Assembly: GCA_039819665.1 (NCBI GenBank) | Contig: JBCBRM010000020.1 | Location: forward strand, 62,001 to 126,000 | Reading direction: 5' to 3' | Source: JAWPMV01 sp039819665 | GTDB lineage: Bacteria; Bacteroidota; Bacteroidia; J057 | Length of the DNA: 64,000 bases | In this document: piece by piece, positions 9,439 to 18,510 of the stretch | How the letters are laid out: each line of letters starts with the position of its first letter | Numbering within the stretch: position 1 is the first letter of the stretch | Notes under the pieces: model-generated | The model's database searches: none | What the model saw: the letters and a program-made list of their open reading frames with translations, nothing else | Told to the model about the DNA's origin: nothing | Made by a program: the position numbers and the translations under genes

Positions 9439-9463
9439 CGGGATCCTCCTAAGAAGAATCCCG
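9439..9463 (-). terminator. intrinsic terminator of the larger dehydrogenase gene
   Basis: On the minus strand CGGGAT and ATCCCG close a stem with further pairing inside (CTTC with GGAG), followed by a run of seven T. It lies about 35 bases after the stop of the gene at 9498. Confidence 0.8.
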
Positions 9464-9497
9464 ACCGTTTATTGAAAGTATTAAATTAAATCAATGG

Positions 9498-12400
9498 CTA
9501 TGGAATCTGCTCTGATAAGGAGTTGTTGAATCTCCAATAGAAGTTTAGGTCAATCGCATTTATGATTCCGTCCAGGTTGAAGTCTGCGGTCGAGGTACCA
9601 TAAGTAAATGGATTTCCATTCTGCGGCAGCCAATGCAGGTTTTTATCCAAAGCATTCACATTTCCATCAGAATTTGCATCACCGCCCCATAAAACCATGA
9701 TTCCATTATCATTTTTCCTCGCTACTCCTCCCAAGGTATAAACAGCGAAGACAGAGGAAGTAAAATCAATGACTGGACTCCCGGATAGATCCAGGGGAGA
9801 AGCCGTCATGACTCCGAGGTGATTGCTATGTTTGATGGCAACATAAAAACTATTTCCGGATAGACCGGAGAAAACCAGAGCATTTCCATCCTTATCGATG
9901 ACATCGCCATCTCGCTGAATAAGGGCCGCTTGTTCTGCAATTATATTGGTTGGGTCTGCTGCATCTCTTAGCTCTACCTTTACCCAATCAACGACAGCAT
10001 TCTGATCGCTAGGAAGGAGTATATCGGGATTGAGCGTCGTGCCAAGTCCATATGGATCTGTATTGCCTAAAATCCCATCAGTTCTATAGAAATCATCCAT
10101 TAGCTGATCTGGGGAATAATAAGCACCTTCCAGGAAAGCTTTCATCGCAAAAGTCTTATCGCTATCACACTTTCCATCTCTATTCTCATCTTCATATACT
10201 AAAACGTTCCGAAAGAAAGCATCGCCATTTCCAGGAGCCGCATCGTGATCCATAATTAGGAATAAGCGATCCATAGCTCCTGTATAATATTGACCTATTG
10301 GAATCTCGTAGTGTCGATACCCTGTAGGGGTATAATTCTCAAAGTCCTCAATATCATTATTGACATTCTGTGTCCCGTACAATTTAAAGGCTTTGTTGGC
10401 ACCCCATGCATTGTCATCGTCCATCCCAATGGCTACAAATTCTCCCAAAACCTCGCTACGAAAATCAAAAGAAAGGACAGAATTTACTGTGAGGGTGTAA
10501 GGGAAATCAATGTATTTCCAGGCATTATTGGTCAGCCTTACGATTTTATCCTCTTCCTGCAATTGTGCCTGGCCAAAATCCTGATTGCTTCCATAGCTTT
10601 GGAAATTATAAGCGGTGAAATCAATTGGCGGACAATTCAAATCTGGAGATTGATCTACTGCACACCCCATGATTTCAACTTCAGCCAGATTGAGGTAATT
10701 GGTTCCACTTAACTGAACTCGAATGTATCGCCCGCTTCTCCTGACCGGAATCCGCCTTGTATTTGTATCATGAGTAGGATCATGAAAATCGCTTACTCCA
10801 CTTTGGTTGATACTACTAATTAGGTCTGTGGAACTAAAGGCTTCATCAGAAACGAGCACGTGATAATCATTCAACCTTGCCTGACAGCAATCTGCCCGAT
10901 TTACGATATTGATATGATCTATATTCTGAACAGATCCCAAATCAATCTGCCACCAGGCATTATTTTCAATTTGTGTATGATTGAAAGTAGCGGCATTTCC
11001 ATCAATAGCTTGATTAGCAAGATTTCCGGACAAGGTGGAGGATTGCTGACTTGATTTTCCAAGTGCCAGATTACTCAAATTATCGCAGGCCAGTTTATTG
11101 GCCGGGAAGAGGTTTGCGTTAGGGATTATCTGCTTTGTGATTCCCGGGCCTGCCCAGAATAATTGAGCAACAGCTCCTCCTCCGATTTCATAATAGTCCA
11201 ATTCAATTGCTACCCGTTCACCGCCAGTCAAATCTATGGTAGCAGTCCTTTCGGTTGGTGCTTGTGGAACCCAAAAGTCCAGGATCATTTTTCCATTGAC
11301 CCAAAGCCTTACACCATCATCCGTATTGGTGGTGAAGGTATATGTCCCTGTCGTTGGCACTTCTACAAATCCACTCCATCGAATACTGAAATCATTGACT
11401 CCCATATTAGTAGCAGGTGAACCTGCCCCCCAGTTAAAGTCGATAACAGGATCTTCTCTTTCAAATACCGGATTGGTGAAATCATTGTTATCATAATAGT
11501 TGCCGGTCAGCCCATTCCCCTGCACTGCACATCCCATCACTTCAGCTTCTGCAATTGTCAGGATACCTGTTCCAGCTAATTGAACCCTTACATACCTCGC
11601 ATCAGCATTTATATCGATAAAGGTTTCTCTACCTGCCTCTCCACTGAATAAAACTGAACTTACGTCCGCTTGATTCAGGCTTGTATTTAGATTTTGAGAG
11701 GTAAAAGGCACAGGAGAGCTGAGGACGTAGAAATTGGATAGGCGATTGGCACAGCAGTCGGTTCGGTTCCAAAGTTTGATTCCACTGAGGGTATAAACGG
11801 ATCCCAAATCCACTTCCCACCAGGCATTTGCTTCATTATTGGTATGGGTAATGGTATTGTCTGCGTCATCTCCATTATTATTTCCATCGAGGGCATTGGT
11901 GGCATCGAAATTATAATTGGTAGATGGATAAGTGGAGGATTGGGTCGCCGATTTACGAAGACCAACATTGGTGGGCTCGCAGTTTTCAGTAGTCTCTGGA
12001 TCGAGATTCCCTATCCACTCAGCGATTAAGGCAGAGCCTGCTTCGTCAATTTCTCCTTTAGCTAATGGAGGCATCATGATTGCTGGGTCATTGCTATGCA
12101 ACCTTTGGTACAATACAGAGCGACTGATATCCCCTGCTTTGATGATATGCTCTCCCGGTATACCCAGGCTTTGATTCAACTGTCCTGTAAAAAGATTTGA
12201 GAGGTAGAGGGGAGTATTGATTCTCGCATCAAAGACCGCCCTGTTTCCTGTCCCAGGTCTATGACAATACCCGCAATTTAAATCCAAATAAGAACGAGCT
12301 CTTGTTTCCAGGTCGGCATTAGGATCATTCTGGCTTGCATTGCTTGGAAGATTGCTAACATCAGTATCAGAGATACTTTCCGGAATAATTCCCAAAGCAC

Positions 12401-14342
12401 TAAAGGTAACCAGTTGATTAGCATTTATCCCTGTGCTGGGATAGGTAATGTTATTGTTGAGGTAACGGGTACGTAACCCCAGGGTTCCCCCTACTGCATC
12501 ATTATGACAAGTCAAGCATTCTGATCGACTAGGATAATGCCAGGTCTGGGTACGGGTTCCTGTAGGGGTAGTAATGGTAATATCTTCATCCAAACTACTA
12601 CTTAATAAATCTGCGTCTGAATTATCCGCTCGCCATTTATAAGTGAGACCGTAAACTTCACCGGTATTAGTCATAACGGTAAAACGGGTTTCCAGTCTTT
12701 TGGTAATCGAAGGATTATTTTCGTCTGTCGGTAATTCAAAGTGTTTAATCAATACCGCTCCTTCCGGGAACACCCATTCTCCATTTTCATCATAGGCAAT
12801 CTGTTCATCCGGACTATTATGGCTTCCATTATTTGGAATGGCTAGCCAACGTTTTTTGAGCGCACCATCTGACCAAAAGGATTCATACATGCCATATGGA
12901 ATGACTCCATCTGAGGGAGTTAAATTTGCCAGATTGGAAAATGCTCCGGTGGCTGAGAGAGTAGTTGGAGGGTTAAATGTACCCCCGTCCTGTCCCAAAC
13001 GTAGCAATTGACGATTGTTACCTAAACGTAGGACATAGAGTTCTCCATTTTTATCCTCGCCGAAAGAAATCGGATCATTGGTACTTGTCAACTGCGTATA
13101 AGCTCCCGTTCCAGTATCTACAGACCAGATTTCATCTCCACTACCATAATCTCCACAAATATATTTTCCATACAAAGAAGGAATCGCACTTCCTCTATAG
13201 ACATATCCTCCAGTAATTGAATTGGCTACTGAGCGGGGGAAGGAGGTCAGGGGAAGTTCGTGTGTGGTACCAGGATAAAGCTGGTTGGTACAAACATTAT
13301 GAGCCTGGGCTCCCTCCCAAACTGGCCAACCGTAATTCTTCCCTTTTTGTACGACATTGATTTCTTCGTGCTTATTGGATCCAATCTCACCGATATACAT
13401 CGTGCCAGTAAGGCGGTCTTTGGTCATTCTATGTGGATTTCTATGCCCTATGGTATAGTACTCTTCAAATACGTTGGTCTGTCCATTGAAGGGATTATCA
13501 TTGGGGATGAAATAGCCATTTCCACTGGTCTCATCAGGTGCACGTGGCAAATCTTTCGGCATTAAATAGGTAGGAGCATGACTTTTTGTAGGGTCCATAT
13601 CGACATCCAGTCTAAGCACGCCACCATCCAGATTAGTACTCAAATTCTGTGAGGTGCTATGCTGTGCCTGATCTCCGGTTGTGAGGTACAGGAAACCGTC
13701 ATTTCCAAAGACCAATCCTCCTCCTCTATGGGTAGAATTGTATAAGCGAACCCGAAACATATCGATGGTCTTAGTCAAATCGACAGTAAGTGTTCCATCA
13801 AATACCTCGTATCGTTGTAAAACCAGATAGGCCCCGTCATAAAGGGCATCCTGGGGACATCTTTGAGGAGTAGGGCTATCATTTACCCCGTTTATGTCAG
13901 GAGTAGAATAGTAGACGAAAAAGTAGTTTCTGCCGGCAGCTCCGGCTTGCCCAAAATTGGGATGAAAGGCAAAACCCAGGAATCCACCATCCCAGACGAT
14001 GCCTACTTCAGCACTTAAATCAATAAAGGAGGTCTTGGTCGTTACATTATCATCATCGGTGAAATAGAAGACCTTACCATCTCTTTGGCCAACAAAAATT
14101 TTATTGTCATTGGGATGAGTAGCCCAGGTCAATGGACTATCGAAAGTTAGATTAGGAAAGGCAGGAGTTAAATTGACCGCTCCTGAAGGAACATTTGTTG
14201 GGAAATTCCCATTGAGGAATTTACCAATGGCCTTAGCCTGGGTCAAACCAGGAGGTGGAATTAGAAGCGGTGTAAAAGCAGAAGCAGAGACAAATAAAAG
14301 AACAAAGAGCAGCTTGAGCTTCCCTATTTTAATAAACCCCAT
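9498..14342 (-). CDS. secreted PQQ-type sugar dehydrogenase, diheme cytochrome c, two F5/8C, PA14 and dockerin-like tail
   Basis: A 1614-residue exported paralogue of the protein at 5398. In order it has a signal at 8-25, a glucose/sorbosone dehydrogenase propeller at 45-450 (HRGGGLVFGNDGFLYL), a TIGR03806-like diheme region at 460-780 with haem motifs CLTCH (609) and CGYCH (690) and IMMPPLAK, and an F5/8-type (discoidin/fucolectin-like) domain at 790-938. A PA14 domain follows at 943-1080 (TGNYYDNNDF, TNTDDGVRLWVNGK). A second F5/8 domain lies at 1085-1226, then a jelly-roll-like module at 1235-1390, the shared region at 1398-1550, and a dockerin-like pair at 1553-1614 (GDANSDGNVNALDKN, ADFNLDGIINAIDLN). 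The binding domains differ from the paralogue's ricin domain, which suggests the same redox core aimed at different glycans. It has its own terminator and a shared 43-base upstream element. Confidence 0.88.
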   Translation of the reverse strand: MGFIKIGKLKLLFVLLFVSASAFTPLLIPPPGLTQAKAIGKFLNGNFPTNVPSGAVNLTPAFPNLTFDSPLTWATHPNDNKIFVGQRDGKVFYFTDDDNVTTKTSFIDLSAEVGIVWDGGFLGFAFHPNFGQAGAAGRNYFFVYYSTPDINGVNDSPTPQRCPQDALYDGAYLVLQRYEVFDGTLTVDLTKTIDMFRVRLYNSTHRGGGLVFGNDGFLYLTTGDQAQHSTSQNLSTNLDGGVLRLDVDMDPTKSHAPTYLMPKDLPRAPDETSGNGYFIPNDNPFNGQTNVFEEYYTIGHRNPHRMTKDRLTGTMYIGEIGSNKHEEINVVQKGKNYGWPVWEGAQAHNVCTNQLYPGTTHELPLTSFPRSVANSITGGYVYRGSAIPSLYGKYICGDYGSGDEIWSVDTGTGAYTQLTSTNDPISFGEDKNGELYVLRLGNNRQLLRLGQDGGTFNPPTTLSATGAFSNLANLTPSDGVIPYGMYESFWSDGALKKRWLAIPNNGSHNSPDEQIAYDENGEWVFPEGAVLIKHFELPTDENNPSITKRLETRFTVMTNTGEVYGLTYKWRADNSDADLLSSSLDEDITITTPTGTRTQTWHYPSRSECLTCHNDAVGGTLGLRTRYLNNNITYPSTGINANQLVTFSALGIIPESISDTDVSNLPSNASQNDPNADLETRARSYLDLNCGYCHRPGTGNRAVFDARINTPLYLSNLFTGQLNQSLGIPGEHIIKAGDISRSVLYQRLHSNDPAIMMPPLAKGEIDEAGSALIAEWIGNLDPETTENCEPTNVGLRKSATQSSTYPSTNYNFDATNALDGNNNGDDADNTITHTNNEANAWWEVDLGSVYTLSGIKLWNRTDCCANRLSNFYVLSSPVPFTSQNLNTSLNQADVSSVLFSGEAGRETFIDINADARYVRVQLAGTGILTIAEAEVMGCAVQGNGLTGNYYDNNDFTNPVFEREDPVIDFNWGAGSPATNMGVNDFSIRWSGFVEVPTTGTYTFTTNTDDGVRLWVNGKMILDFWVPQAPTERTATIDLTGGERVAIELDYYEIGGGAVAQLFWAGPGITKQIIPNANLFPANKLACDNLSNLALGKSSQQSSTLSGNLANQAIDGNAATFNHTQIENNAWWQIDLGSVQNIDHINIVNRADCCQARLNDYHVLVSDEAFSSTDLISSINQSGVSDFHDPTHDTNTRRIPVRRSGRYIRVQLSGTNYLNLAEVEIMGCAVDQSPDLNCPPIDFTAYNFQSYGSNQDFGQAQLQEEDKIVRLTNNAWKYIDFPYTLTVNSVLSFDFRSEVLGEFVAIGMDDDNAWGANKAFKLYGTQNVNNDIEDFENYTPTGYRHYEIPIGQYYTGAMDRLFLIMDHDAAPGNGDAFFRNVLVYEDENRDGKCDSDKTFAMKAFLEGAYYSPDQLMDDFYRTDGILGNTDPYGLGTTLNPDILLPSDQNAVVDWVKVELRDAADPTNIIAEQAALIQRDGDVIDKDGNALVFSGLSGNSFYVAIKHSNHLGVMTASPLDLSGSPVIDFTSSVFAVYTLGGVARKNDNGIMVLWGGDANSDGNVNALDKNLHWLPQNGNPFTYGTSTADFNLDGIINAIDLNFYWRFNNSLSEQIP

Positions 14343-14397
14343 CGATAGAATAGTATAACGCTAAAACCTAATTGGTATATGTAATCAGCCTAAAGTA

Positions 14398-14440
14398 AGT
14401 ACGAAATATGGTAATTCTTGAAGAAAAGGATTAATGGGGA
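14398..14440 (-). promoter_or_regulatory. 43-base element shared upstream of both PQQ dehydrogenase genes (copy 2)
   Basis: Ungapped match to 9345-9387 in three blocks (AGTACGAAA, GTAATTCTT, TAATGGGGA). It begins 56 bases before the start of the gene at 14342, which suits a promoter-proximal site. Confidence 0.45.
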
Positions 14441-14516
14441 AAATTCGAGGATGAACAGAAAGATTCGCTTACAAAGGAGACCAGAATGAAAGGAATCAAG
14501 GTTTTTAATAAAAAAA

Positions 14517-14544
14517 GACCGATACTGATAAATCAGCACCGATC
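14517..14544 (-). terminator. intrinsic terminator of the six-repeat protein gene
   Basis: On the minus strand GATCGGTGCTGA pairs with TCAGTATCGGTC over 12 positions (three G-U) around a TTTA loop, followed by TTTTTTTATT. Confidence 0.82.
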
Positions 14545-14578
14545 CCAGAGACTTAGAAAAATTATGTTTTAGTAGAGG

Positions 14579-14606
14579 GATGAGACTCTCCGAAGAGAAT
14601 CTCATC
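14579..14606. repeat. 12-bp hairpin after the six-repeat gene
   Basis: GATGAGA and TCTCATC form the outer stem and CTCT/AGAG the inner one. It lies 13 bases past the stop of the gene at 14619 and upstream of the T-tailed terminator. No T run follows it, so it may stabilise the 3' end of the mRNA rather than terminate transcription. Confidence 0.55.
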
Positions 14607-14618
14607 TCATTCTGCTTA

Positions 14619-17600
14619 CTATTTCTTATGAATCTTCTGAATATCGATCACCTTACCTGTGAAATCTGTCACGATAAGCTGATAGAATCCTTCAGGAACG
14701 CGATCCATATTTATTTCAAGGCTTCCGCCGGGCGTTAGAATTTGCTCAACCTTCTGTACTTCTCTTCCAGTCAGATCGATAAGCTTGGCATATAAGTCAA
14801 GCTCCTTACTGTCATTTCTGCGTACGTTCAATCTTGAAAGTACAGGATTAGGATAAGCACTTATGCTGATAGAGGAAGTCAATTCTACAAAGAGGACTTC
14901 TTCAGCAGTTTCAATCGTTTGACCTCTGCTATCGATTACACGTAAGCGATAAGTCGTAAAACCTTCAATAGGATTGTTGTCCATAACCTTATGGCTGGAT
15001 TCACCCTCCTCTTTGTGTTCATCGATTTTTGCTACTTGCTGGAATACAACTCCGTCCTGGCTTCTTTCGATAATGTAGGTAGCTCCAGGCACCGCATTTT
15101 CTGCTGACCAGGAAAGCTCAACTTCTTCAAAGCTATTAAGTGCACTGAAGTGTCCAAAGGAGAAGCTTCTCAAGGCAAAGGTAATGGCACCTCTGACATC
15201 CAGACTTGCACAAATTCCATTAGCGTTTATCAGATTCACTACGTCAACTCCGGTTGTCGTTCCAAATTGAACTACACTTAGGTCTAAGAAGTTGGCGGAG
15301 TTCGGATCTGCATCGTAGATCAGGGTATGAATTCTGTATAAACCAGGATCTGTGATATCAAAATCAGGTGTAGCGCTTACGGCTTCAATAGTCAGACCCA
15401 ATCCACGAGTCAATACGTAGAGGGTAGAGTATCCATTTGGAACGTTCGCATTCCCAACAGGAGTCGCACTGATATTTACGGTATCATTTCTTGGAATGAA
15501 TACAAGCAATTGGTCTGGACGAATAGAACCTGCATCTGCTGTACATTCTTCATTTACATGAACAGGCGCTCCCGCAACATCAAGAGAAGCACAGAGTCCA
15601 TTGGCACCTACAATTCCCAGAACATCTCCTCCTGTTGTAGTACCTGGTACAACAACGGAAAGATCAAGGAAGTTTGGCGAGCTTGGGTCTCCATCATATA
15701 CCAGGGTATGGATGGTGTATAAACCTGAAGTATTTACCGCAAAGTCTGGGCTGGTGTTTACCTGCTCAATTACGAGATTTTGTCCAGAAGTAAGTACATA
15801 CAGTACAGAGTATCCGCTTGGTACATTGATATTGCCATCAGGAGTAGCTGATACTGTTGCCGAACCATTGCTCAGGCTCACTGGGTCCTGATCGATTGTA
15901 AGGGTTCCAGCATCAGCTTCACAGTCATTTACATGAACTGGAGCACCATGAGCATCCAGACTTGCACAAAGTCCATTGGCAGTTACGATTCCTAGTACAT
16001 CTCCACCCGTAGTTGTTCCAGGAACTACTACAGAAAGATCGAGGAAGTTCGGAGAGTTAGGATCGCCATCATATACAAGGGTATGGATGGTATAAAGTCC
16101 AGCAGCAGTAACAGTGAACGAAGGATTAGCTCCAACTTGTTCGATTACCAAATTGCTACCAGAAGTCAATACAAAGATGGAAGAGTATCCAGTAGGGATA
16201 TTGATGTTACCATCAGGGGTAGCTGAGATGGTTGCAGAACCATTCGCCAGAACTACTGGGTCCTGATCAATGGTCAGCGTTCCAGCATCTGCTTCACAGT
16301 CATTTACATGAACTGGAGCACCATGAACATCCAAACTGGCACAAAGTCCATTGGCAGTTACAATTCCCAGTACATCCCCACCCGTAGTTGTTCCAGGAAC
16401 TACTACAGAAAGGTCGAGGAAGTTCGGAGAATTAGGGTCGCCATCATATACAAGGGTATGGATGGTATATAATCCAGCAGCAGTAACAGTGAACGAAGGA
16501 TTTGCAGATACCTGTTCAATCACTAAGTTAGAACCGCTTGTAAGTACAAAGATGGAAGAGTATCCTGTTGGGATATTGATGTTTCCATCAGGAGTAGCTG
16601 AAATGGTTGCAGAACCATTCGCCAGAACAACAGGGTCCTGATCGATAGTCAGCGTTCCAGCGTCTGCAGTACATGCAGCATTTACGTTAACAGGAGCTCC
16701 GGCAACGTCTAGAGATGCGCAAATGCCATTTGAATTAATAATTCCCAGTACATCGCCGCCTGTTGTCGTTCCGGGAACTACAACTGAAAGGTCCAGAAAA
16801 TCTGGGGAATGAGCATCTGCATCATATACAAGGGTATGAATAGTATAAAGTCCGGGAGTTGAAACGCTAAACGAAGGATGAGAATTTACTTGCTCAATCA
16901 CCAGATTAGGTCCACTCGTGAGCACGTATATAACCGAATATCCATGGGGAACATGGAGGTTCCCATCAGGTGTAGCGCTTATGTGCGCAGAACCATTTAT
17001 CAGATCAACAGGATTATTATCAATCGTAAGTGTCCCTGCATCTGCAGTACATCCATTTACGTGCACGGGAGCACCCGCTACATCCAATGAAGCGCAAATT
17101 CCTGCAGAATTGATGTAATTCAAGGCATCTGCACCCGTTGTAGTTCCAAATTGGATAAGGCTTAGGTCTGCAAAATCAGGAGAATGAGGATCTGCATCAT
17201 ATACAAGGGTATGAATGGTGTAAAGACCGGTTCCTGTGACAGTGAAATCAGGCGTACTATTCGCCTGCTCTAATACCAAATTTTGACCACTGCTCAGTAC
17301 ATAAATGACAGAATAACCATGAGGTACATGAATATTTCCATCAGGAGTAGCTGAAACCGTGGCTGAACCATTTACGAGGCTCACCGGGTTTTGATCAATG
17401 CTTAGTGTACCTGCATCAGCAGTACAATTGCTTGAAGTAGCATTTGCGGTAGCATAACTTACTGCCTGATTGAAAAGGGTCCAACCCGCGTTCGTGCTAT
17501 GTGTACTAGTCCAGGTATCCATGTGCAAGCCTATACGAGCAGCAGGTGCTTGCATGCCTACCATATTATCTCCTGCATCATAAGAGAAGACTGCATAGCG

Positions 17601-18128
17601 ACTTCCATAAACTCCCAAGCGTGCAATCTTATCTGCATCATTGGAAGGTTCTCCCCACCTAAGGTCCGTACGAGCAGTTGTTAATGACTCCAATCCTGAT
17701 AAAGACTGTGCAATAGGATGATTAGGAGCCATTATTTGCGCCCATCTTGCATTCTGTGCGATTCCATAATCATGCTGGGCAGTATGACCTGTCATTCCCA
17801 TATCATCATAGATATAAGATTGACTTACGATTACAGGTGTCGCTACATTGGCGAAGGTATTTCCGATTCCAGCTGGATCGGCGGTAGCAGAAATAAATAC
17901 TAAATCGACTCCATTTGCATCTGCAGCAGAAGTCGGAGTATTTGGGCCACCTTTGACAGTAACTGTGTAGCCTGAGTTTTGAAGAGCAGTAAGGATAGCC
18001 TGATCCCCGGGATTGATGGAAGAGGGATCCTGGCCACTTACCAATAGTACTGATTGTTGAGCCAGAAGCCCGCTAAGGCTAAGCCAAAACAAACAACACC
18101 AAAGGAAGAAGCGTTTGTTGTTTACCAT
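14619..18128 (-). CDS. T9SS type A secreted protein with six 125-residue repeats
   Basis: Exported protein of 1169 residues. The signal peptide ends near AQQ at 24-25. Residues 25-230 look like a class I glutamine-amidotransferase-like (flavodoxin-like) fold (VLLVSGQDPSS, VDLVFISATAD, VIVSQSYIYDD), as seen in other bacterial surface proteins of unknown role. Next come six tandem repeats of 125-126 residues, each opening with C(T/E)ADAGTLTID, containing TPDGN, GYSxIYVL and GLYTIHTLVYD, and ending GICASLDVxGAPVHVN. A fibronectin-like segment follows and then a type A T9SS sorting tail (YPNPVLSRLNV). Each repeat has two cysteines. It is likely a cell-surface adhesin or structural protein. No enzymatic residues were recognised. 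The position among secreted oxidoreductases suggests joint surface use. Confidence 0.82.
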   Translation of the reverse strand: MVNNKRFFLWCCLFWLSLSGLLAQQSVLLVSGQDPSSINPGDQAILTALQNSGYTVTVKGGPNTPTSAADANGVDLVFISATADPAGIGNTFANVATPVIVSQSYIYDDMGMTGHTAQHDYGIAQNARWAQIMAPNHPIAQSLSGLESLTTARTDLRWGEPSNDADKIARLGVYGSRYAVFSYDAGDNMVGMQAPAARIGLHMDTWTSTHSTNAGWTLFNQAVSYATANATSSNCTADAGTLSIDQNPVSLVNGSATVSATPDGNIHVPHGYSVIYVLSSGQNLVLEQANSTPDFTVTGTGLYTIHTLVYDADPHSPDFADLSLIQFGTTTGADALNYINSAGICASLDVAGAPVHVNGCTADAGTLTIDNNPVDLINGSAHISATPDGNLHVPHGYSVIYVLTSGPNLVIEQVNSHPSFSVSTPGLYTIHTLVYDADAHSPDFLDLSVVVPGTTTGGDVLGIINSNGICASLDVAGAPVNVNAACTADAGTLTIDQDPVVLANGSATISATPDGNINIPTGYSSIFVLTSGSNLVIEQVSANPSFTVTAAGLYTIHTLVYDGDPNSPNFLDLSVVVPGTTTGGDVLGIVTANGLCASLDVHGAPVHVNDCEADAGTLTIDQDPVVLANGSATISATPDGNINIPTGYSSIFVLTSGSNLVIEQVGANPSFTVTAAGLYTIHTLVYDGDPNSPNFLDLSVVVPGTTTGGDVLGIVTANGLCASLDAHGAPVHVNDCEADAGTLTIDQDPVSLSNGSATVSATPDGNINVPSGYSVLYVLTSGQNLVIEQVNTSPDFAVNTSGLYTIHTLVYDGDPSSPNFLDLSVVVPGTTTGGDVLGIVGANGLCASLDVAGAPVHVNEECTADAGSIRPDQLLVFIPRNDTVNISATPVGNANVPNGYSTLYVLTRGLGLTIEAVSATPDFDITDPGLYRIHTLIYDADPNSANFLDLSVVQFGTTTGVDVVNLINANGICASLDVRGAITFALRSFSFGHFSALNSFEEVELSWSAENAVPGATYIIERSQDGVVFQQVAKIDEHKEEGESSHKVMDNNPIEGFTTYRLRVIDSRGQTIETAEEVLFVELTSSISISAYPNPVLSRLNVRRNDSKELDLYAKLIDLTGREVQKVEQILTPGGSLEINMDRVPEGFYQLIVTDFTGKVIDIQKIHKK
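15180..17426 (-). repeat. six tandem coding repeats of 375-378 bases
   Basis: The codon for the first cysteine of each repeat lies at 15543, 15921, 16296, 16671, 17049 and 17424, which gives exact 375 or 378 base periods. Repeats 3 and 4 differ by only a few residues but by many silent bases, so the protein sequence is being conserved. Confidence 0.92.
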
Positions 18129-18510
18129 AATTAATTTTCAGTTGAGGCATGGGAGTCCTACCCCTTAAACCCTCGGGAGGCGAGAATTAAGGACTTGGCC
18201 CGTGCATGAATGAGGTTGTAAATATTTTCATTCACATAATCGGTATAATTGTTAAGAGCCTAACAATTTCAGAGCCTATAGAAAATAGGGATTCTGGATG
18301 AAGCTTGTGTTAAATAGCTTATTTTCTTCTTGAAAATCAGAAGGTTGTGAAATGTGTTTTTGTAGTATCTGAAACCAAATGAAAAATATAATATGCATGA
18401 GGGGCCTTCAACAAGGCGGGAAAAAGTATATAGGTAGGCTAACGTTCAGGGCAAAAAAAGAGCCACCTCTTAAAGGTGGCTCTTTTATAATCTTTTATGA
18501 TCTGTAGATC
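18129..18510. other. intergenic region upstream of the six-repeat gene
   Basis: 382 bases of spacer. It contains the terminator of the gene at 18511 (18456-18486) and the leader of the gene starting at 18128. An AT-rich stretch at 18220-18400 is presumably the promoter. No small gene was seen. Confidence 0.45.
18456..18486 (-). terminator. intrinsic terminator of the hydrolase-like gene
   Basis: A perfect 13-bp stem (AAAAGAGCCACCT with AGGTGGCTCTTTT) around a short loop, continued by T residues on the minus strand, 24 bases past the stop at 18511. Confidence 0.9.

Larger units (their letters stand above)
8815..9497. other. long AT-rich intergenic region between the two dehydrogenase genes
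   Basis: 683 bases without a credible gene. It contains the terminator of the gene at 9498 (9439-9463), a 43-base element (9345-9387) that recurs upstream of the paralogue, and the promoter region of the gene ending at 5398. A 60-codon GTG frame at 9122-9304 is hydrophobic but has no recognisable features, and I did not accept it. Confidence 0.5.

Noticed and set aside
15180..17426. Tandem repeats considered as a CRISPR or satellite array
   Set aside because: The 375-base units are an open reading frame with conserved protein sequence, not short repeats with unique spacers.
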